Positions 33,731 through 47,252 of a stretch of 64,000 bases of DNA are shown in pieces; position 1 is the stretch's first letter, and each line of letters begins with the position of its first letter. This DNA is from Triticum aestivum. Its lineage: Eukaryota > Streptophyta > Magnoliopsida > Poales > Poaceae. The notes beneath the pieces are model-generated. The model was given only the letters and a program-made list of their open reading frames with translations. It ran no database searches and was not told the origin of the DNA. The translations under genes and the position numbers were made by a program. The stretch is taken from NCBI RefSeq assembly GCF_018294505.1, contig NC_057812.1, forward strand, positions 64,746,494-64,810,493, given 5' to 3'.

Positions 33731-34774
33731 AGAGATTAGTATATAGGTGGACCCCTATATCCGTTTGAGCCAGGACACAGGCGATGTTTTCTTTTTGACG
33801 GGTGGGACACGGGCCACATAATATAATATACAAAGAAATATCCGATCAAGTAAGAGTCCACCAACATCAAGAAAAGATACTTACTTTAAATCTTAACCGT
33901 CAATCTTTATGAATGGGTTCGAAAAACCGCCACACGTGTGGCATGGACAGGAACCTGCCCGCACGCCTCGTGTGGCATGGACGGGAACCGGCCCGCACGA
34001 CCACGTCCGCACGCACAAAAGCATGGCCCGCACGTCCGGTGTGTGGCAACCCCGCCCGCACTGCCCCGTCCGGGCCAGACGACCCGCTGCCCGCACGACC
34101 CAGCCGTTCCCGGCCTCCGATCCATACCCTCTCTTGTCTGCCGCCATCGTCCCCCACCTCTTGAACCCTGACCTCCGTCGCCGACCATCTCTGGTTGCCA
34201 TGGCAACCAGGGCAGATCCGTAGGGCGCTCCCATCGCAAACCACACCCCAACCCTCCCCACCCCAGCCCCCACTCCAACCCAGCCCTCCAGAGACGATCA
34301 TCTAAAACCAGGTGAAATCTCCCGATCTCATCCTTCTCATCCTTAAGGCTCAAAATCTCCCGATCTTGTACTGGGTCCATGCTATAGGGGTAGAACACTG
34401 CACGGTTCAGTGTATATTCGCGATTGCCAGGCAGAATACACCAGATCTGCCATGTACTACGTTTGAGATTAACTTAAGTTCATAGTTTAATTGACGTAAG
34501 TAGTTGGGTATGAAATGGATGAGTAGGAATCCCTAAAAAAGGGCAGGAAGGACAATTTTTGGAATGAAGGGGTGGGAGAAATTAATTGCCACTTGTGTAT
34601 AACGACAGTTGCCACCTTTCGTTGTCAGTAGCTGCCACCTATTTTGACCTGTTGCTTGCCATCCCTATCTTTTATGTGCAAGCAATAGAAGAATACAATT
34701 CTTGTGGATTGTTGATGCCTTCTTGTTCATCCAGTGATTGAGAACACATCGGGAAGAAGCGAGACACGGAAAGA

Positions 34775-37700
34775 ATGAATCACGAAGATGGCGCTGATGC
34801 TTGGGGTTCTCAAAGGCCAGAAACGCCCCCTTGGCATGCATCAGAGTATAGTCAACTCATCTCTGTAGGGCCGTTGCTGCCACTACTAGAACAGTATGCA
34901 GGCGTAGGTATGATGCGTGATAACAAAAGAGGAGAACCGTTGCCATCTTCGCAACGATGAAGATGATATTCTACTTATGTCACACACTATCATTTTTTTG
35001 CAGGTTCTTATGACCAAAACACTCTTAGGGGGACCCCGTGGCAAGTTCAGTCACAAGGCGCTAACACTGACAAATGTACGGGCAGCCAACTTCAACTAGC
35101 TAGTATGGCTAATCAAGGTAATGCAAAATGAAAAAAGAGCACATACTGCTGTGGACATGAAAAATGAACATGCAAAAAAACTGGCAAAAGGAAAAAAACT
35201 GAACCACAAAAAACAGTGCTACATTTGTTATTTGTAGTTATTTGTAGGCAAAACAATAGTTTCCATGTATGTTGAACAGTAGCTGCCATGACTGGATAGC
35301 TACAGCTGCCATACATGTCCACGCGCAGACTCACGGCTTGCTGTTTGAAATGATGTCATGCCAAATCACTCGAAGATGGTGTGATCCGTTGCGATACACA
35401 TGTTTCCAAACAAAAATCTTACTCTCATACCTGTTTTTTCTATTACAGGGCCTACAACTACACTGAACAGCAGTGTGGGGACATCTACTGCGGGGAGCTC
35501 TGAGCGCATGGAAGACGCGTTCCACCAGCCAGCAGACAATCATGCCGCAAACAATTTCGAGTCAGAGTCGGGAATGACAATCATTTCAGCAATGCCGACA
35601 AGCACCCCTTTGAACACAAGCACTGGCAACACTCAAGTAGATGGAACTGCCCCGATACTGAAGTGAATGATGAAACTGACGATGACGCACAAGGGGATAA
35701 TGGTGGGCAATCAGAGATCGTGGTACCTCAGCCACCGTACATTGGGCAGAGATTTGAATCGTTCGAAGAAGCAAAGGAATACTACCAGACATATGCAAAG
35801 TTCCATGGATTTGCGGTCAACACCGAGTACCATAGGAAAATTAAGAAAACTAACGAGTACAACAGAGGTGAGATGAGGTGCCACAAGGCACGGAGGAACA
35901 AGAAGGGGAAAGGTGTTGCGCCTGTCGTTCCGGAACGAAAGAGAGGTATCATTCTCAAGACTGAGTGCCCTGTCCGGTGTAAGCTAAACGTAGATGGAGC
36001 ACAGTGGGTGGTCAATGAATATTTTGACGAGCACAACCACCAACTCATAAAGAAGTTCGACCTGGTAAAATTTCTGACCGCCCACAGAGGGTTCACCCCC
36101 GTCGAAAGGCAATTCGTAAAGCTGCTACATGATTGTAACGTCGGTCCATCAAGAATGGTACAGATGCTATCTCTCATCCACAGCAAAAAGGGGACTCTGA
36201 GTAGCATGCCGTACATACCAGCTGACGTCACAAACCTACAGGCCAAGTACCGTAGAGAGAGCAAGTTGGCAGACATAGAGGCCACAATGGCCTACTTCGA
36301 TGAGAAAGCGAAGGAAGATCCAGATTTCTTCTACATGATAAGGTTGGACGATGAGGACCGTGTCAAGAACATGTATTGGGTGGATGGTGCTGCAAGGAGA
36401 GCCTACAAACATTTCCGAGATAGCATTTCATTTGACGCAACGTACCTCACCAATATGTACAAGATGCCATGCGCTCCGTTCATAGGAATAAATAACCACA
36501 ATCAGTCGTTGCAGTTCGGCTGCGGGCTCGTCCGGAACGAAGACACGGATGGGTACGTTTGGTTGTTCAAGACCTTCTTGGAGTGCATGGATGGACTTGC
36601 TCCGATGAACATAATAACATACCAAAATTTCAGCATGCGTGCAGGCATAGAGGAGGTCTTTCCGTTGGCAGTGCACAGGCACTGCAGGTGGCACATTATA
36701 AAGAAGGCTGAGGAGACGCTAGGACCGTTCTTTGCTGACCGTCCAGAGCTGCACAAGGCATTCGAGCTGTGCGTGGACCACAGCTTGACGGTGGAGGAGT
36801 TTGAAAGGAGCTGGATGGCCATGACTGAAACACATCAAGTCCAAGACAATGAGACTCTTGTTAGCCTGTGGGAGAAGCAAATGTACTGGGTGCCGGCCTA
36901 CTTCATGCAGTGCTTCTTCCCCTTTCTGCAGACTACGCAACGCAGCGAGGGGTTCAATGTTGTTTTGAAGCGGTACGTCAGCCCTAGCAACTCATTGCTA
37001 CAGTTTGCCAAGCAGTACATAGCTTTGCAACACAAAATTTTGGGATCTGCGCTACAGCAAGAAGCGACAACGGCACTAAAGTAGCCTAAATTGCTAACGT
37101 ATTTACCGATGGAGAGGCAAATGAGCAAGATATACACCAACAAGATCTTTAACAAGTAAGTCAGTTGCGTTACAGTCTTATTTGCAGAAAAAGCACCAAG
37201 TCAGTAGGTGCCTTATAGAGTGCAATGCAGTTGCCATGATATGCAGTTGCCATGTTTAATGAAATACTATTTGCCATGCTTACTCCGCTGCATGTTGCCA
37301 TGTTCAATGAAAATTCTGTTTTGCCATGCTTGCCCGGGTGCATTTTCCTTGTTGAATGAAGTGCAGTTGCCATGTTTAATGCACTGTGCTTCAATTGGGG
37401 CATGTTGGCATGCAAATGCCAATGTCAACTGGAAAAAATGTTATATTGGCGACACATATGCTGAAATGCAGTTGCCATGTTTAATAAAATGCATCTGCCA
37501 TGTTTGTTGAAATGCAATTGCCATGTTTACTGAACTATAGATGCCATGTTTAAATAAAAGGGAAGTTGCCATGTTTTATGCAATGTGCTTCCATTGGAGA
37601 ATGTTGGTGTGGAAAAATGACGATGTCCAGTTGAAAATGTACTACAGTTGCCATGTCTAGTGTACTACAGTTGCCATGTCTAGTGTACTGCATTTGCCAT

Positions 37701-38079
37701 GTCTAGTGTACTGCATTTGCCATGTTCAACATACTATGTTTGCCATGTTCAATGAACTATGTTTGCCATGTTCAAACAAAATGTATTTCTATTTCCATGA
37801 CAACATAAGGTGGTACAAGAAAAGAGTGCACGATAGTTTAAGAGAAAACACACAAAACTTGCAGATTCCAGGAAGAAATAAAGCGTGCCAGCATGTTCAC
37901 GGCTTTCCAGGTGGACGAACATATGTTCAAGGTGTGTTCTATTTTGGGCATGTCAGATTTAGAACCTGAAGACCCGGACAAAGGAAGGAACTACTTCGTC
38001 AAAGCCTCGATAGGCGAAGGCGAGTACTACTGCCAATGCTGCAAGTTCAAACGGGACGGCATTGTGTGCTGTCACATTG
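34775..38079 (+). pseudogene. MULE transposase, FAR1/FHY3-like, 5' part
   Basis: Exons are 34775-34907, 35004-35117, 35449-37155 and 37868-38079, joined in phase (MNHEDGADAWG; SYDQNTLRGTPW; PTTTLNSSVGTS). A one-base frameshift near 35650 separates the leader from the FAR1 part. The FAR1 zinc finger (RFESFEEAKEYYQTYAKFHG, ECPVRCKL, DEHNHQL) is followed by the MULE DDE domain: SFDATYLTNMYKMP has the first Asp (36434), IITYQ has Tyr where the second Asp is expected (36620), and TTQRSEGFN has Glu (36947). TAG at 37082 is a premature stop within ALK*PKLLTYLPMERQ. The last exon holds the first half of a SWIM finger (YYCQCCKFKRDGIVCCH). Dead on several counts. Confidence 0.88.
37195..37800. repeat. 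TGCCATG microrepeat cluster in MULE transposase intron
   Basis: About 16 copies of TGCCATG, mostly within TTGCCATGTTTAATG-like units of 20-40 bp, fill the last intron. A similar cluster lies at 57590-57900 on the other side of the transposase gene. Confidence 0.8.
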
Positions 38080-38470
38080 TAGGATCGAAAGTATGTCTAG
38101 AGGGGGGTGATTAGACTACTTGACCAAATAAAAACTTAACCTTTTCCCAATTTTAGTTCTTGGCAGATTTTAGCTAATTTAGGACAAGTCAAACAATCAT
38201 CACACAATTCAAGCAAGCATGCAAAGAGTATATAGGCAGCGGAAAGTAAAGCATGCAACTTGCAAGAATGTAAAGGGAAGGGTTTGGAGAATTCAAACGC
38301 AATTGGAGACACGGATGTTTTTCCCGTGGTTCGGATAGGTGGCGCTATCCTACATCCACGTTGATGGAGACTTCAACCCACAAAGGGTAACGGTTGCGCG
38401 AGTCCACACAGGGCTCCACCCAAGGGTAACGGTTGCATGAGTCCACATAGGGCTCCACCCACGAAGGGTC

Positions 38471-40208
38471 TATTGGAAATATGCCCTAGAGGCAATAATA
38501 AAAGCATTATTATTATATTTCCTTGTTCATGATAATTGTCTTTATTCATGATATAATTGTGTTATCCGGAAATCGTAATACATGTGTGAATAACAGACAC
38601 CAACATGTCCCTAGTGAGCCTCTAGTTGACTAGCTCGTTGATCAACAGATAGTCATGGTTTCCTGACTATGGACACTGGATGTCATTGATAACGAGATCA
38701 CATCATTAGGAGAATGATGTGATGGACAAGACCCAATCCTAAACATAGCACAAGATCGTATAGTTCGTTTGCTAGAGTTTTCCAATGTCAAGTATCTTTT
38801 CCTTAGACCATGAGATCGTGTGACTCCCGGATACCGTAGGAGTGCTTTGGGTATGCCAAACGTCACAACGTAACTGGGTGACTATAAAGGTAGACTACGG
38901 GTATCTCCGAAAGTGTCTGTTGGGTGACATGGATCAAGACTGGGATTTGTCACTCCGTATGACGGAGAGGTATCACTGGGCCCACTCGGTAATGCATCAT
39001 CATAATGAGCTCAGAGTGACCAAGTGTCTGGTCACGGGATCATGCATTACGGTACGAGTAAAGTGACTTGCCGGTAACGAGATTGAATGAGGTATTGGGA
39101 TACCGACGATCGGATCTCGGGCAAGTAACATATCGATAGACAAAGGGAATAGCGTACGGGGTTGATTGAATCCTCGACATAGTGGTTCATCCGATGAGAT
39201 CATCGTGGAGCATGTGGGAGCCAACATGGGTATCCAGATCCCGCTGTTGGTTATTGACCGGAGAGTCGTCTCGGTCATGTCTGCTTGTCTCCCGAACCCG
39301 TAGGGTCTACACACTTAAGGTTCAGTTACGCTAGGGTTGTAGGGACATGTATATGCAGTAACCCGAATGTTGTTCGGAGTCCCGGATGAGATCCCGGACG
39401 TCACGAGGAGTTCCGGAATGGTCCGGAGGTAAAGATTTATATATGGGAAGTCCTGTTTCGGGCATCGGGACAAGTTTCGGGGTTATCGGTATTGTACCGG
39501 GACCACCGGAAGGGTCCCGGGGGTCCACCGGGTGGGTCCACCTATCCCAGGGGGCCACATGGGCTGTAAGGGGGTGCGCCTTGGCCTAATGGGCCAAGGG
39601 CACCAGCCCCACATAGGCCCATGCGCCTAGGGTTAAGAGGGGAAGAGTCCTAGGAGGGGAAGGCACCTCCTAGGTGCCTTGGGGGGGGAGGGAAACCCCC
39701 CTTGGCCGCCGGGCCCCCTAGGAGATTGGATCTCCTAGGGCCGGCCACCCCCTTTGGCACCCCTATATATAGTGGGGGAGAGGAGGGACTTCATACCTGA
39801 ACGCCTTGGCCTTTGGTTGCCTCCTTCTCCCTCCCCAACACCTCCTCCTCCTCCATAGTGCTTAGCGAAGCTCTGCCGGAGTACTGCAGCTCCATCAACA
39901 CCACGCCGTCGTGCTGCTGCTGGTGCCATCTCCCTCAACCTCTCCTCCCTCCCTTGCTGGATCAAGAAGGAGGAGACGTGGCTGTTCCGTACGTGTGTTG
40001 AACGCGGAGGTGCCGTCCGTTCGGCGCTGGTCATCGGTGATTTGGATCACGTCGAGTACGACTACATCATCACCGTTCTTTTGAACGCTTCCGCTCGCGA
40101 TCTACAAAGGTATGTAGATGCATCTAATCACTCGTTGCTAGATGAACTCCTAGATGATCTTGGTGAAACGAGTAGGAAAATTTTTGTTTTCTGCAACGTT
40201 CTCCAACA
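38471..40208 (+). repeat. Angela 5' LTR
   Basis: 1,738 bp, starting TATTGGAAATATGCC (TG changed to TA) and ending CGTTCTCCAACA. Its reading frames are shadows; the same ones recur in the 3' LTR. Confidence 0.95.
39764..39772 (+). promoter_or_regulatory. TATA box of Angela 5' LTR
   Basis: CCTATATATAGTGG lies in the R-proximal part of the LTR, in the position where BARE1-type LTRs start transcription. The same sequence is at about 46808 in the 3' LTR. Confidence 0.6.
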
Positions 40209-40224
40209 GTGGCATCATGAGCTA
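40209..40224 (+). other. Degenerate primer binding site of Angela
   Basis: Directly after the LTR end the sequence is GTGGCATCATGAGC, close to the tRNA-iMet complement TGGTATCAGAGC but with several changes, which may be post-insertion decay or a family variant. The 40225-41505 leader holds no gene. Confidence 0.6.
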
Positions 40225-41505
40225 GGTCTATGCGTAGTTCTTCTTGCGCGAGTAGAACACAATTTGTTGTGGGCGTAGATTTGTCAACTTTCTTGCCGTT
40301 ACTAGTCCTTTCTTGCTTCAGCGGTATTGTGGGATGAAGCGGCCCGGACAAACCTTACACGTACGCTTACGTGAGACCGGTTCCACCGACTAACATGCAC
40401 TAGTTGCATAAGGTGGCTGGCGGGTGTCTGTCTCTCCCACTTTAGTTGGAGCGGAATCGATGAACAGGGTCCTTATGAAGGGTAAATAGAAGTTGACAAA
40501 TCACGTTGTGGCTTTAACGTAGGTAAGAAAACGTTCTTGCTAGAACCCTAATTCAGCCACGTAAAACTTGCAACAACAATTAGAGGACGTCTAACTTGTT
40601 TTTGCAGCAAGTGGTTTGTGATATGATATGGCCAAAGTTGTGATGAATGATGAATGATCTATATGTGATGTATGAGATGTTCATGCTATTGTAATAGGAA
40701 TCACGACTTGCATGTCGATGAGTATGACAACCGGCAGGAGCCATAGGAGTTGTCTTTATTCTTTTATATGACCTGTGTGTCATCAAGAAACGCCATGTAA
40801 ATTACTTTACTTTATTGCTAAACGCGTTAGTCATAGAAGTAGAAGTAGTCGTTGGCGTGACAACTTCATGAAGACACGATGATGGAGATCACGATGATGG
40901 AGATCATGGTGTCAAGCCGGTGACAAGATGATCATGGAGCCCCAAGATGGAGATCAAAGGAGCTGTGTGATATTGGCCATATCATGTCACGTTTATTATT
41001 TGATTGCATGTGATGTTTATCATGTTTTGCATCTTGTTTACTTAGAACGACGGTAGTAAATAAGATGATCCCTCATACTAATTTCAAGAAGTGTTCCCCC
41101 TAACTGTGCACCATTGCGACAGTTCGCTGTTTCAAAACATCACGTGATGATCGGGTGTTTTATTCAGACGTTCACATACAACGGGTGTAAGACAGATTTA
41201 CACACGCAAACACTTAGGTTGACTTGACGAGCCTAGCATGTACAGACATGGCCTCGGAACACAGAAGACCGAAAGGTCGAGCATGAGTCGTATAGAAGAT
41301 ACGATCAACATGAAGATGTTCACCGATGTTGACTAGTCCGTCTCACGTGATGATCGGACACGGTCTAGTTTAACTCGGATCATGTAATACTTAGATGACT
41401 AGAGGGATGTCTAATCTAAGTGGGAGTTCACTAATAATTTGATTAGTAGAACTTAATTATCATGAACTTAGTCTAAAAAACTTTGCAATATGTCTTGTAG
41501 ATCAA

Positions 41506-44500
41506 ATGGCCAACGTAGTCCTCAACTTCAACGCGTTCCTAGAGAAAACTAAGGTGAAAGACGATGGCAGCAACTATACGGACTGGGTCCGGAACCTGAG
41601 GATCATCCTCATAGCTGCCAAGAAAGATTATGTCCTACAAGCACCGCTTGGTGACGCACCCGTTCTCCCTGCGGAACAAGACGTTATGAACGCTTGGCAG
41701 GCACGTTGCGATGACTACTCCCTCGTTCAGTGCGGCATGCTTTACAGCCTAGAGCCGGGGCTCCAAAAGCGTTTTGAGAGACATGGAGCGTATGAGATGT
41801 TCGAAGAGCTGAAAATGGTTTTCCAAGCTCATGCCCGGGTCGAGAGATATGAAGTCTCCGACAAATTCTTCAGCTGTAAGATGGAGGAAAACAGTTCTGT
41901 CAGTGAACACATACTCACTATGTCTGGGTTGCATAACCGCTTGTCTCAGCTGGGAGTTAATCTCCCGGATGATGCGGTCATTGACAGAATCCTCCAGTCG
42001 CTTCCACCAAGCTACAAGAGCTTTGTGATGAACTTCAATATGCAGGGGATGGAAAAGACCATTCCTGAAGTATTTGCTATGCTGAAATCAGCAGAGGTAG
42101 AAGTCAGGAAGGAACATCAAGTGTTGATGGTCAATAAAACCACTAAGTTCAAGAAAGGCAAGGGTAAAAAGAACTTCAAGAAGGACGGCAAGGAGGTTGC
42201 CGCACCCGGCAAGCAAGCTGCCGGGAAGAAGCCAAAGAATGGACCCAAGCCCGAGACTGAGTGCTTTTATTGCAAGGGAAGTGGTCACTGGAAGCGGAAC
42301 TGCCCTAAGTACTTAGCGGATAAGAAGGCCGGCAAAACAAAAGGTATATGTGATATACATGTAATTGATGTGTACCTTACTAGTGCCCGTAGTAGCTCCT
42401 GGGTATTTGATACCGGTGCAGTTGCTCACATTTGTAACTCAAAGCAGGGGCTGCGGAATAAACGGAAACTGGCAAAGGACGAGGTGACGATGCGCGTCAG
42501 GAATGGTTCCAAGGTCAATGTGATCGCCGTCGGCACGCTACCTCTGCATCTCCCTTCGGGATTAGTTTTAAACCTTAATAATTGTTATTTAGTGCCAGCT
42601 TTGAGCATGAACATTGTATCGGGATCTCGTTTAATTCGAGATGGCTACTCTTTTAAATCTGAGAATAATGGTTGTTCCATTTTTATGAGAGATATGTTTT
42701 ATGGTCATGCTCCTATGGTGAATGGTTTATTCCTTATGAATCTCGAACGTGATGCTACACATATTCATAATGTGAGTACCAAAAGAAGTAAGGTTAATAA
42801 TGATAGTCCCACATACCTGTGGCACTGCCGCCTTGGTCACATAGGTGTCAAACGCATGAAGAAGCTCCATGCTGATGGACTTTTAGAGTCTCTTGATTAT
42901 GAATCATTTGACACGTGCGAACCATGCCTTATGGGTAAAATGACCAAGACTCCGTTCTCAGGAACAATGGAGCGAGCAACCGACTTATTGGAAATCATAC
43001 ATACCGATGTGTGCGGTCCAATGAGTGTTGAGGCTCGCGGTGGCTATCGTTATGTTCTCACCCTCACTGATGATTTAAGTAGGTATGGGTATATCTACTT
43101 AATGAAACACAAGTCTGAAACCTTTGAAAAGTTCAAGGAATTTCAGAGTGAGGTTGAAAATCAACGTGACAGGAAAATCAAGTTTCTGCGATCAGATCGT
43201 GGAGGAGAATACTTGAGTCATGAGTTTGGGGCACACTTAAGAAAATGTGGAATAGTTTCACAACTCACGCCGCCTGGAACACCTCAGCGTAATGGTGTGT
43301 CCGAACGTCGTAATCGCACTCTGTTAGATATGGTGCGATCTATGATGTCTCTTACCGATTTACCGCTTTCTTTTTGGGGCTATGCTTTAGAGACTGCCGC
43401 ATTCACTTTAAATAGGGCTCCGTCGAAATCCGTTGAGACGACACCGTATGAATTATGGTTTGGGAAGAAACCTAAGCTGTCGTTTCTAAAAGTTTGGGGA
43501 TGTGATGCTTATGTCAAGAAACTTCAACCTGAAAAGCTCGAACCCAAATCGGAAAAATGCGTCTTCATAGGGTACCCAAAAGAAACTATTGGGTACACCT
43601 TCTACCTCAGATCCGAAGGCAAGATCTTTGTTGCCAAGAATGGGTCCTTTCTGGAGAAAGAGTTTCTCTCGAAAGAAGTAAGTGGGAGGAAAGTAGAGCT
43701 TGATGAAGTATTACCTCTTGAACCGGAAAATGGCGCAACTCAAGAAAATGTTCCTGAGGTGCCTGCACCGACTAGAGAGGAAGTTAATGATAATGATCAA
43801 GATACTTCTAATCAAGCTCCTACTGAAATTTGAAGGTCCACAAGGACACGTTCCGCACCAGAGTGGTACGGCAACCCTGTCTTGGAAATCATGTTGTTAG
43901 ACAACGGTGAACCTTCGAACTATGAAGAAGCAATGGCGGGACCAGATTCCGACAAATGGCTAGAAGCCATGAAATCCGAGATAGGATCCATGTATGAAAA
44001 CGAAGTATGGACTTTGACTGACTTGCCCGTTGAACGGCGAGCCATAGAAAATAAATGGATCTTTAAGAAGAAGACAGACGCGGATGGTAATGTGACCATC
44101 TATAAAGCTCGGCTTGTCGCTAAGGGTTATCGACAAGTTCAAGGGGTTGACTACGATGAGACTTTCTCACCGGTAGCGAAGCTGAAGTCCGTCCGAATCA
44201 TGTTAGCAATTGCCGCATTCTATGATTACGAAATATGGCAAATGGACGTCAAAACGGCATTCCTTAATGGTTTCCTTAAGGAAGAATTGTATATGATGCA
44301 GCCGGAAGGTTTTGTCGATCCTAAAAATGCTGACAAAGTGTGCAAGCTCCAACGCTCGATTTATGGGCTGGTGCAAGCATCTCGGAGTTGGAACATTCGC
44401 TTTGATGAGATGATCAAAGCGTTTGGGTTTACACAGACTTATGGAGAAGCCTGCGTTTACAAGAAAGTGAGTGGGAGCTCTGTAGCATTTCTCATATTAT

Positions 44501-45483
44501 ATGTAGATGACATACTTTTGATGGGAAATGATATAGAACTCTTGGACAGCATCAAGGCCTACTTGAATAAAAGTTTTTCAATGAAGGACCTTGGAGAAGC
44601 TGCTTATATATTAGGCATCAAAATCTATAGAGATAGATCAAGACGCCTCATAGGTCTTTCACAAAGCACATACCTTGATAAGATATTGAAGAAGTTCAAT
44701 ATGGATCAATCCAAGAAGGGGTTCTTGCCTGTGTTACAAGGTGTGAAATTGAGCTCAGCTCAATGTCCGACCACGGCAGAAGATATAGAAGAGATGAGCG
44801 TCATCCCCTATGCCTCAGCCATAGGTTCTATTATGTATGCCATGCTGTGTACCAGACCTGATGTTAACCTTGCCGTCAGTTTGGTAGGAAGGTACCAAAG
44901 TAATCCCGGCAAGGAACACTGGACAGCGGTCAAGAATATCCTGAAGTACCTGAAAAGGACTAAGGAAATGTTTCTCGTTTATGGAGGTGACGAAGAGCTC
45001 GTCGTAAAGGGTTACGTCGACGCTAGCTTCGACACAGATCTGGATGACTCTAAGTCACAAACCGGATACGTGTATATTTTGAATGGTGGGGCAGTAAGCT
45101 GGTGCAGTTGCAAGCAAAGCGTCGTGGCGGGATCTACATGTGAAGCGGAGTACATGGCAGCCTCGGAGGCAGCACATGAAGCAATATGGGTGAAGGAGTT
45201 CATCACCGACCTAGGAGTCATACCCAATGCGTCGGGGCCGATCAAGCTCTTCTGTGACAACACTGGAGCTATTGCACTTGCCAAGGAGCCCAGGTTTCAC
45301 AAGAAGACAAGGCACATCAAGCGCCGCTTCAACTCCATTCGTGAAAATGTTCAAGATGGAGACATAGAGATTTGTAAAGTACATACGGACCTGAATGTAG
45401 CGGATCCGTTGACTAAACCTCTCCCTAGAGCAAAACATGATCAACACCAGAATTCCATGGGTGTTCAATTCATCACAATGTAA
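41506..45483 (+). pseudogene. Angela gag-pol polyprotein with one in-frame stop
   Basis: One frame runs from ATG 41506 to TAA after 45480, broken only by TGA at 43831-43833 (EI*RSTRTRSAPEWYG). Domains in order: gag (NYTDWVRNLRIILIAA), CCHC knuckle CFYCKGSGHWKRNC, protease WVFDTGAVAHIC (Asp at 42409), integrase HHCC (LWHCRLGH, CEPC), catalytic core (HTDVCGP, RSDRGGEYLS, RNGVSERRNRTLLD), RT (WQMDVKTAFLNG, YVDDILLMGND at about 44500) and RNase H (CEAEYMAASEAAHEAIW, DVADPLTKPL-like end). The arrangement PR-IN-RT-RH is copia. The stop could be a C-to-T change of CGA. It lies between integrase and RT, so RT and RNase H would not be made. Confidence 0.93.
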
Positions 45484-45515
45484 CTAGATTATTGACTCTA
45501 GTGCAAGTGGGAGAC

Positions 45516-47252
45516 TGTTGGAAATATGCCCTAGAGGCAATAATAAAAGCATTATTATTATATTTCCTTGTTCATGATAATTGTCTTTATTCATGCTATA
45601 ATTGTGTTATCCGGAAATCGTAATACATGTGTGAATAACAGACACCAACATGTCCCTAGTGAGCCTCTAGTTGACTAGCTCGTTGATCAACAGATAGTCA
45701 TGGTTTCCTGACTATGGACACTGGATGTCATTGATAACGAGATCACATCATTAGGAGAATGATGTGATGGACAAGACCCAATCCTAAACATAGCACAAGA
45801 TCGTATAGTTCGTTTGCTAGAGTTTTCCAATGTCAAGTATCTTTTCCTTAGACCATGAGATCGTGTGACTCCCGGATACCGTAGGAGTGCTTTGGGTATG
45901 CCAAACGTCACAACGTAACTGGGTGACTATAAAGGTAGACTACGGGTATCTCCGAAAGTGTCTGTTGGGTGACATGGATCAAGACTGGGATTTGTCACTC
46001 CGTATGACGGAGAGGTATCACTGGGCCCACTCGGTAATGCATCATCATAATGAGCTCAGAGTGACCAAGTGTCTGGTCACGGGATCATGCATTACGGTAC
46101 GAGTAAAGTGACTTGCCGGTAACGAGATTGAACGAGGTATTGGGATACCGACGATCGGATCTCGGGCAAGTAACATATCGATAGACAAAGGGAATAGCGT
46201 ACGGGGTTGATTGAATCCTCGACATAGTGGTTCATCCGATGAGATCATCGTGGAGCATGTGGGAGACAACATGGGTATCCAGATCCCGCTGTTGGTTATT
46301 GACCGGAGAGTCGTCTCGGTAATGTCTGCTTGTCTCCCGAACCCGTAGGGTCTACACACTTAAGGTTCAGTTACGCTAGGGTTGTAGGGACATGTATATG
46401 CAGTAACCCGAATGTTGTTCGGAGTCCCGGATGAGATCCCGGACGTCACGAGGAGTTCCGGAATGGTCCGGAGGTAAAGATTTATATATGGGAAGTCCTG
46501 TTTCGGGCATCGGGACAAGTTTCGGGGTTATCGGTATTGTACCGGGACCACCGGAAGGGTCCCGGGGGTCCACCGGGTGGGTCCACCTGTCCCAGGGGGC
46601 CACATGGGATGTAAGGGGGTGCGCCTTGGCCTAATGGGCCAAGGGCACCAGCCCCACATAGGCCCATGCGCCTAGGGTTAAGAGGGGAAGAGTCCTAGGA
46701 GGGGAAGGCACCTCCTAGGTGCCTTGGGGGGGAGGGAAACCCCCCTTGGCCGCCGCGCCCCCTAGGAGATTGGATCTCCTAGGGCCGGCCACCCCCTTTG
46801 GCACCCCTATATATAGTGGGGGAGAGGAGGGACTTCATACCTGAACGCCTTGGCCTTTGGTTGCCTCCTTCTCCCTCCCCAACACCTCCTCCTCCTCCAT
46901 AGTGCTTAGCGAAGCTCTGCCGGAGTACTGCAGCTCCATCAACACCACGCCGTCGTGCTGCTGCTGGTGCCATCTCCCTCAACCTCTCCTCCCTCCCTTG
47001 CTGGATCAAGAAGGAGGAGACGTGGCTGTTCCGTACGTGTTTCGAACGCGGAGGTGCCGTCCGTTCGGCGCTGGTCATCGGTGATTTGGATCACGTCGAG
47101 TACGACTACATCATCACCGTTCTTTTGAACGCTTCCGCTCGCGATCTACAAAGGTATGTAGATGCATCTAATCACTCGTTGCTAGATGAACTCCTAGATG
47201 ATCTTGGTGAAACGAGTAGGAAAATTTTTGTTTTCTGCAACGTTCTCCAACA
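45516..47252 (+). repeat. Angela 3' LTR
   Basis: 1,737 bp, starting TGTTGGAAATATGCCCTAG and ending CGTTCTCCAACA, followed by the target duplication GGGTC. Confidence 0.95.

Larger units (their letters stand above)
38471..47252 (+). mobile_element. Angela/BARE-type copia retrotransposon, nearly intact
   Basis: The LTRs at 38471-40208 and 45516-47252 are almost identical (about a dozen differences by eye over 1.74 kb). GGGTC is duplicated at 38466-38470 and 47253-47257. The start TGTTGGAAATATGCCCTAG is that of Angela/WIS/BARE1; in the left LTR the second base has changed (TATTGG). Internal order is a primer-site-like sequence, a 1.3-kb leader, a gag-pol polyprotein and a polypurine tract (GTGCAAGTGGGAGAC). 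One in-frame stop makes this copy defective. It sits in the LTR of the sirevirus-like element. Confidence 0.95.

Noticed and set aside
33893..34398. Overlapping GC-rich frames on both strands
   Set aside because: Driven by GCATGGAC/GCCCGCACG repeats in the MULE leader; no domain resemblance.
38642..40278. Small frames in the Angela 5' LTR
   Set aside because: All recur in the 3' LTR at 45687-47349 and have no protein similarity.
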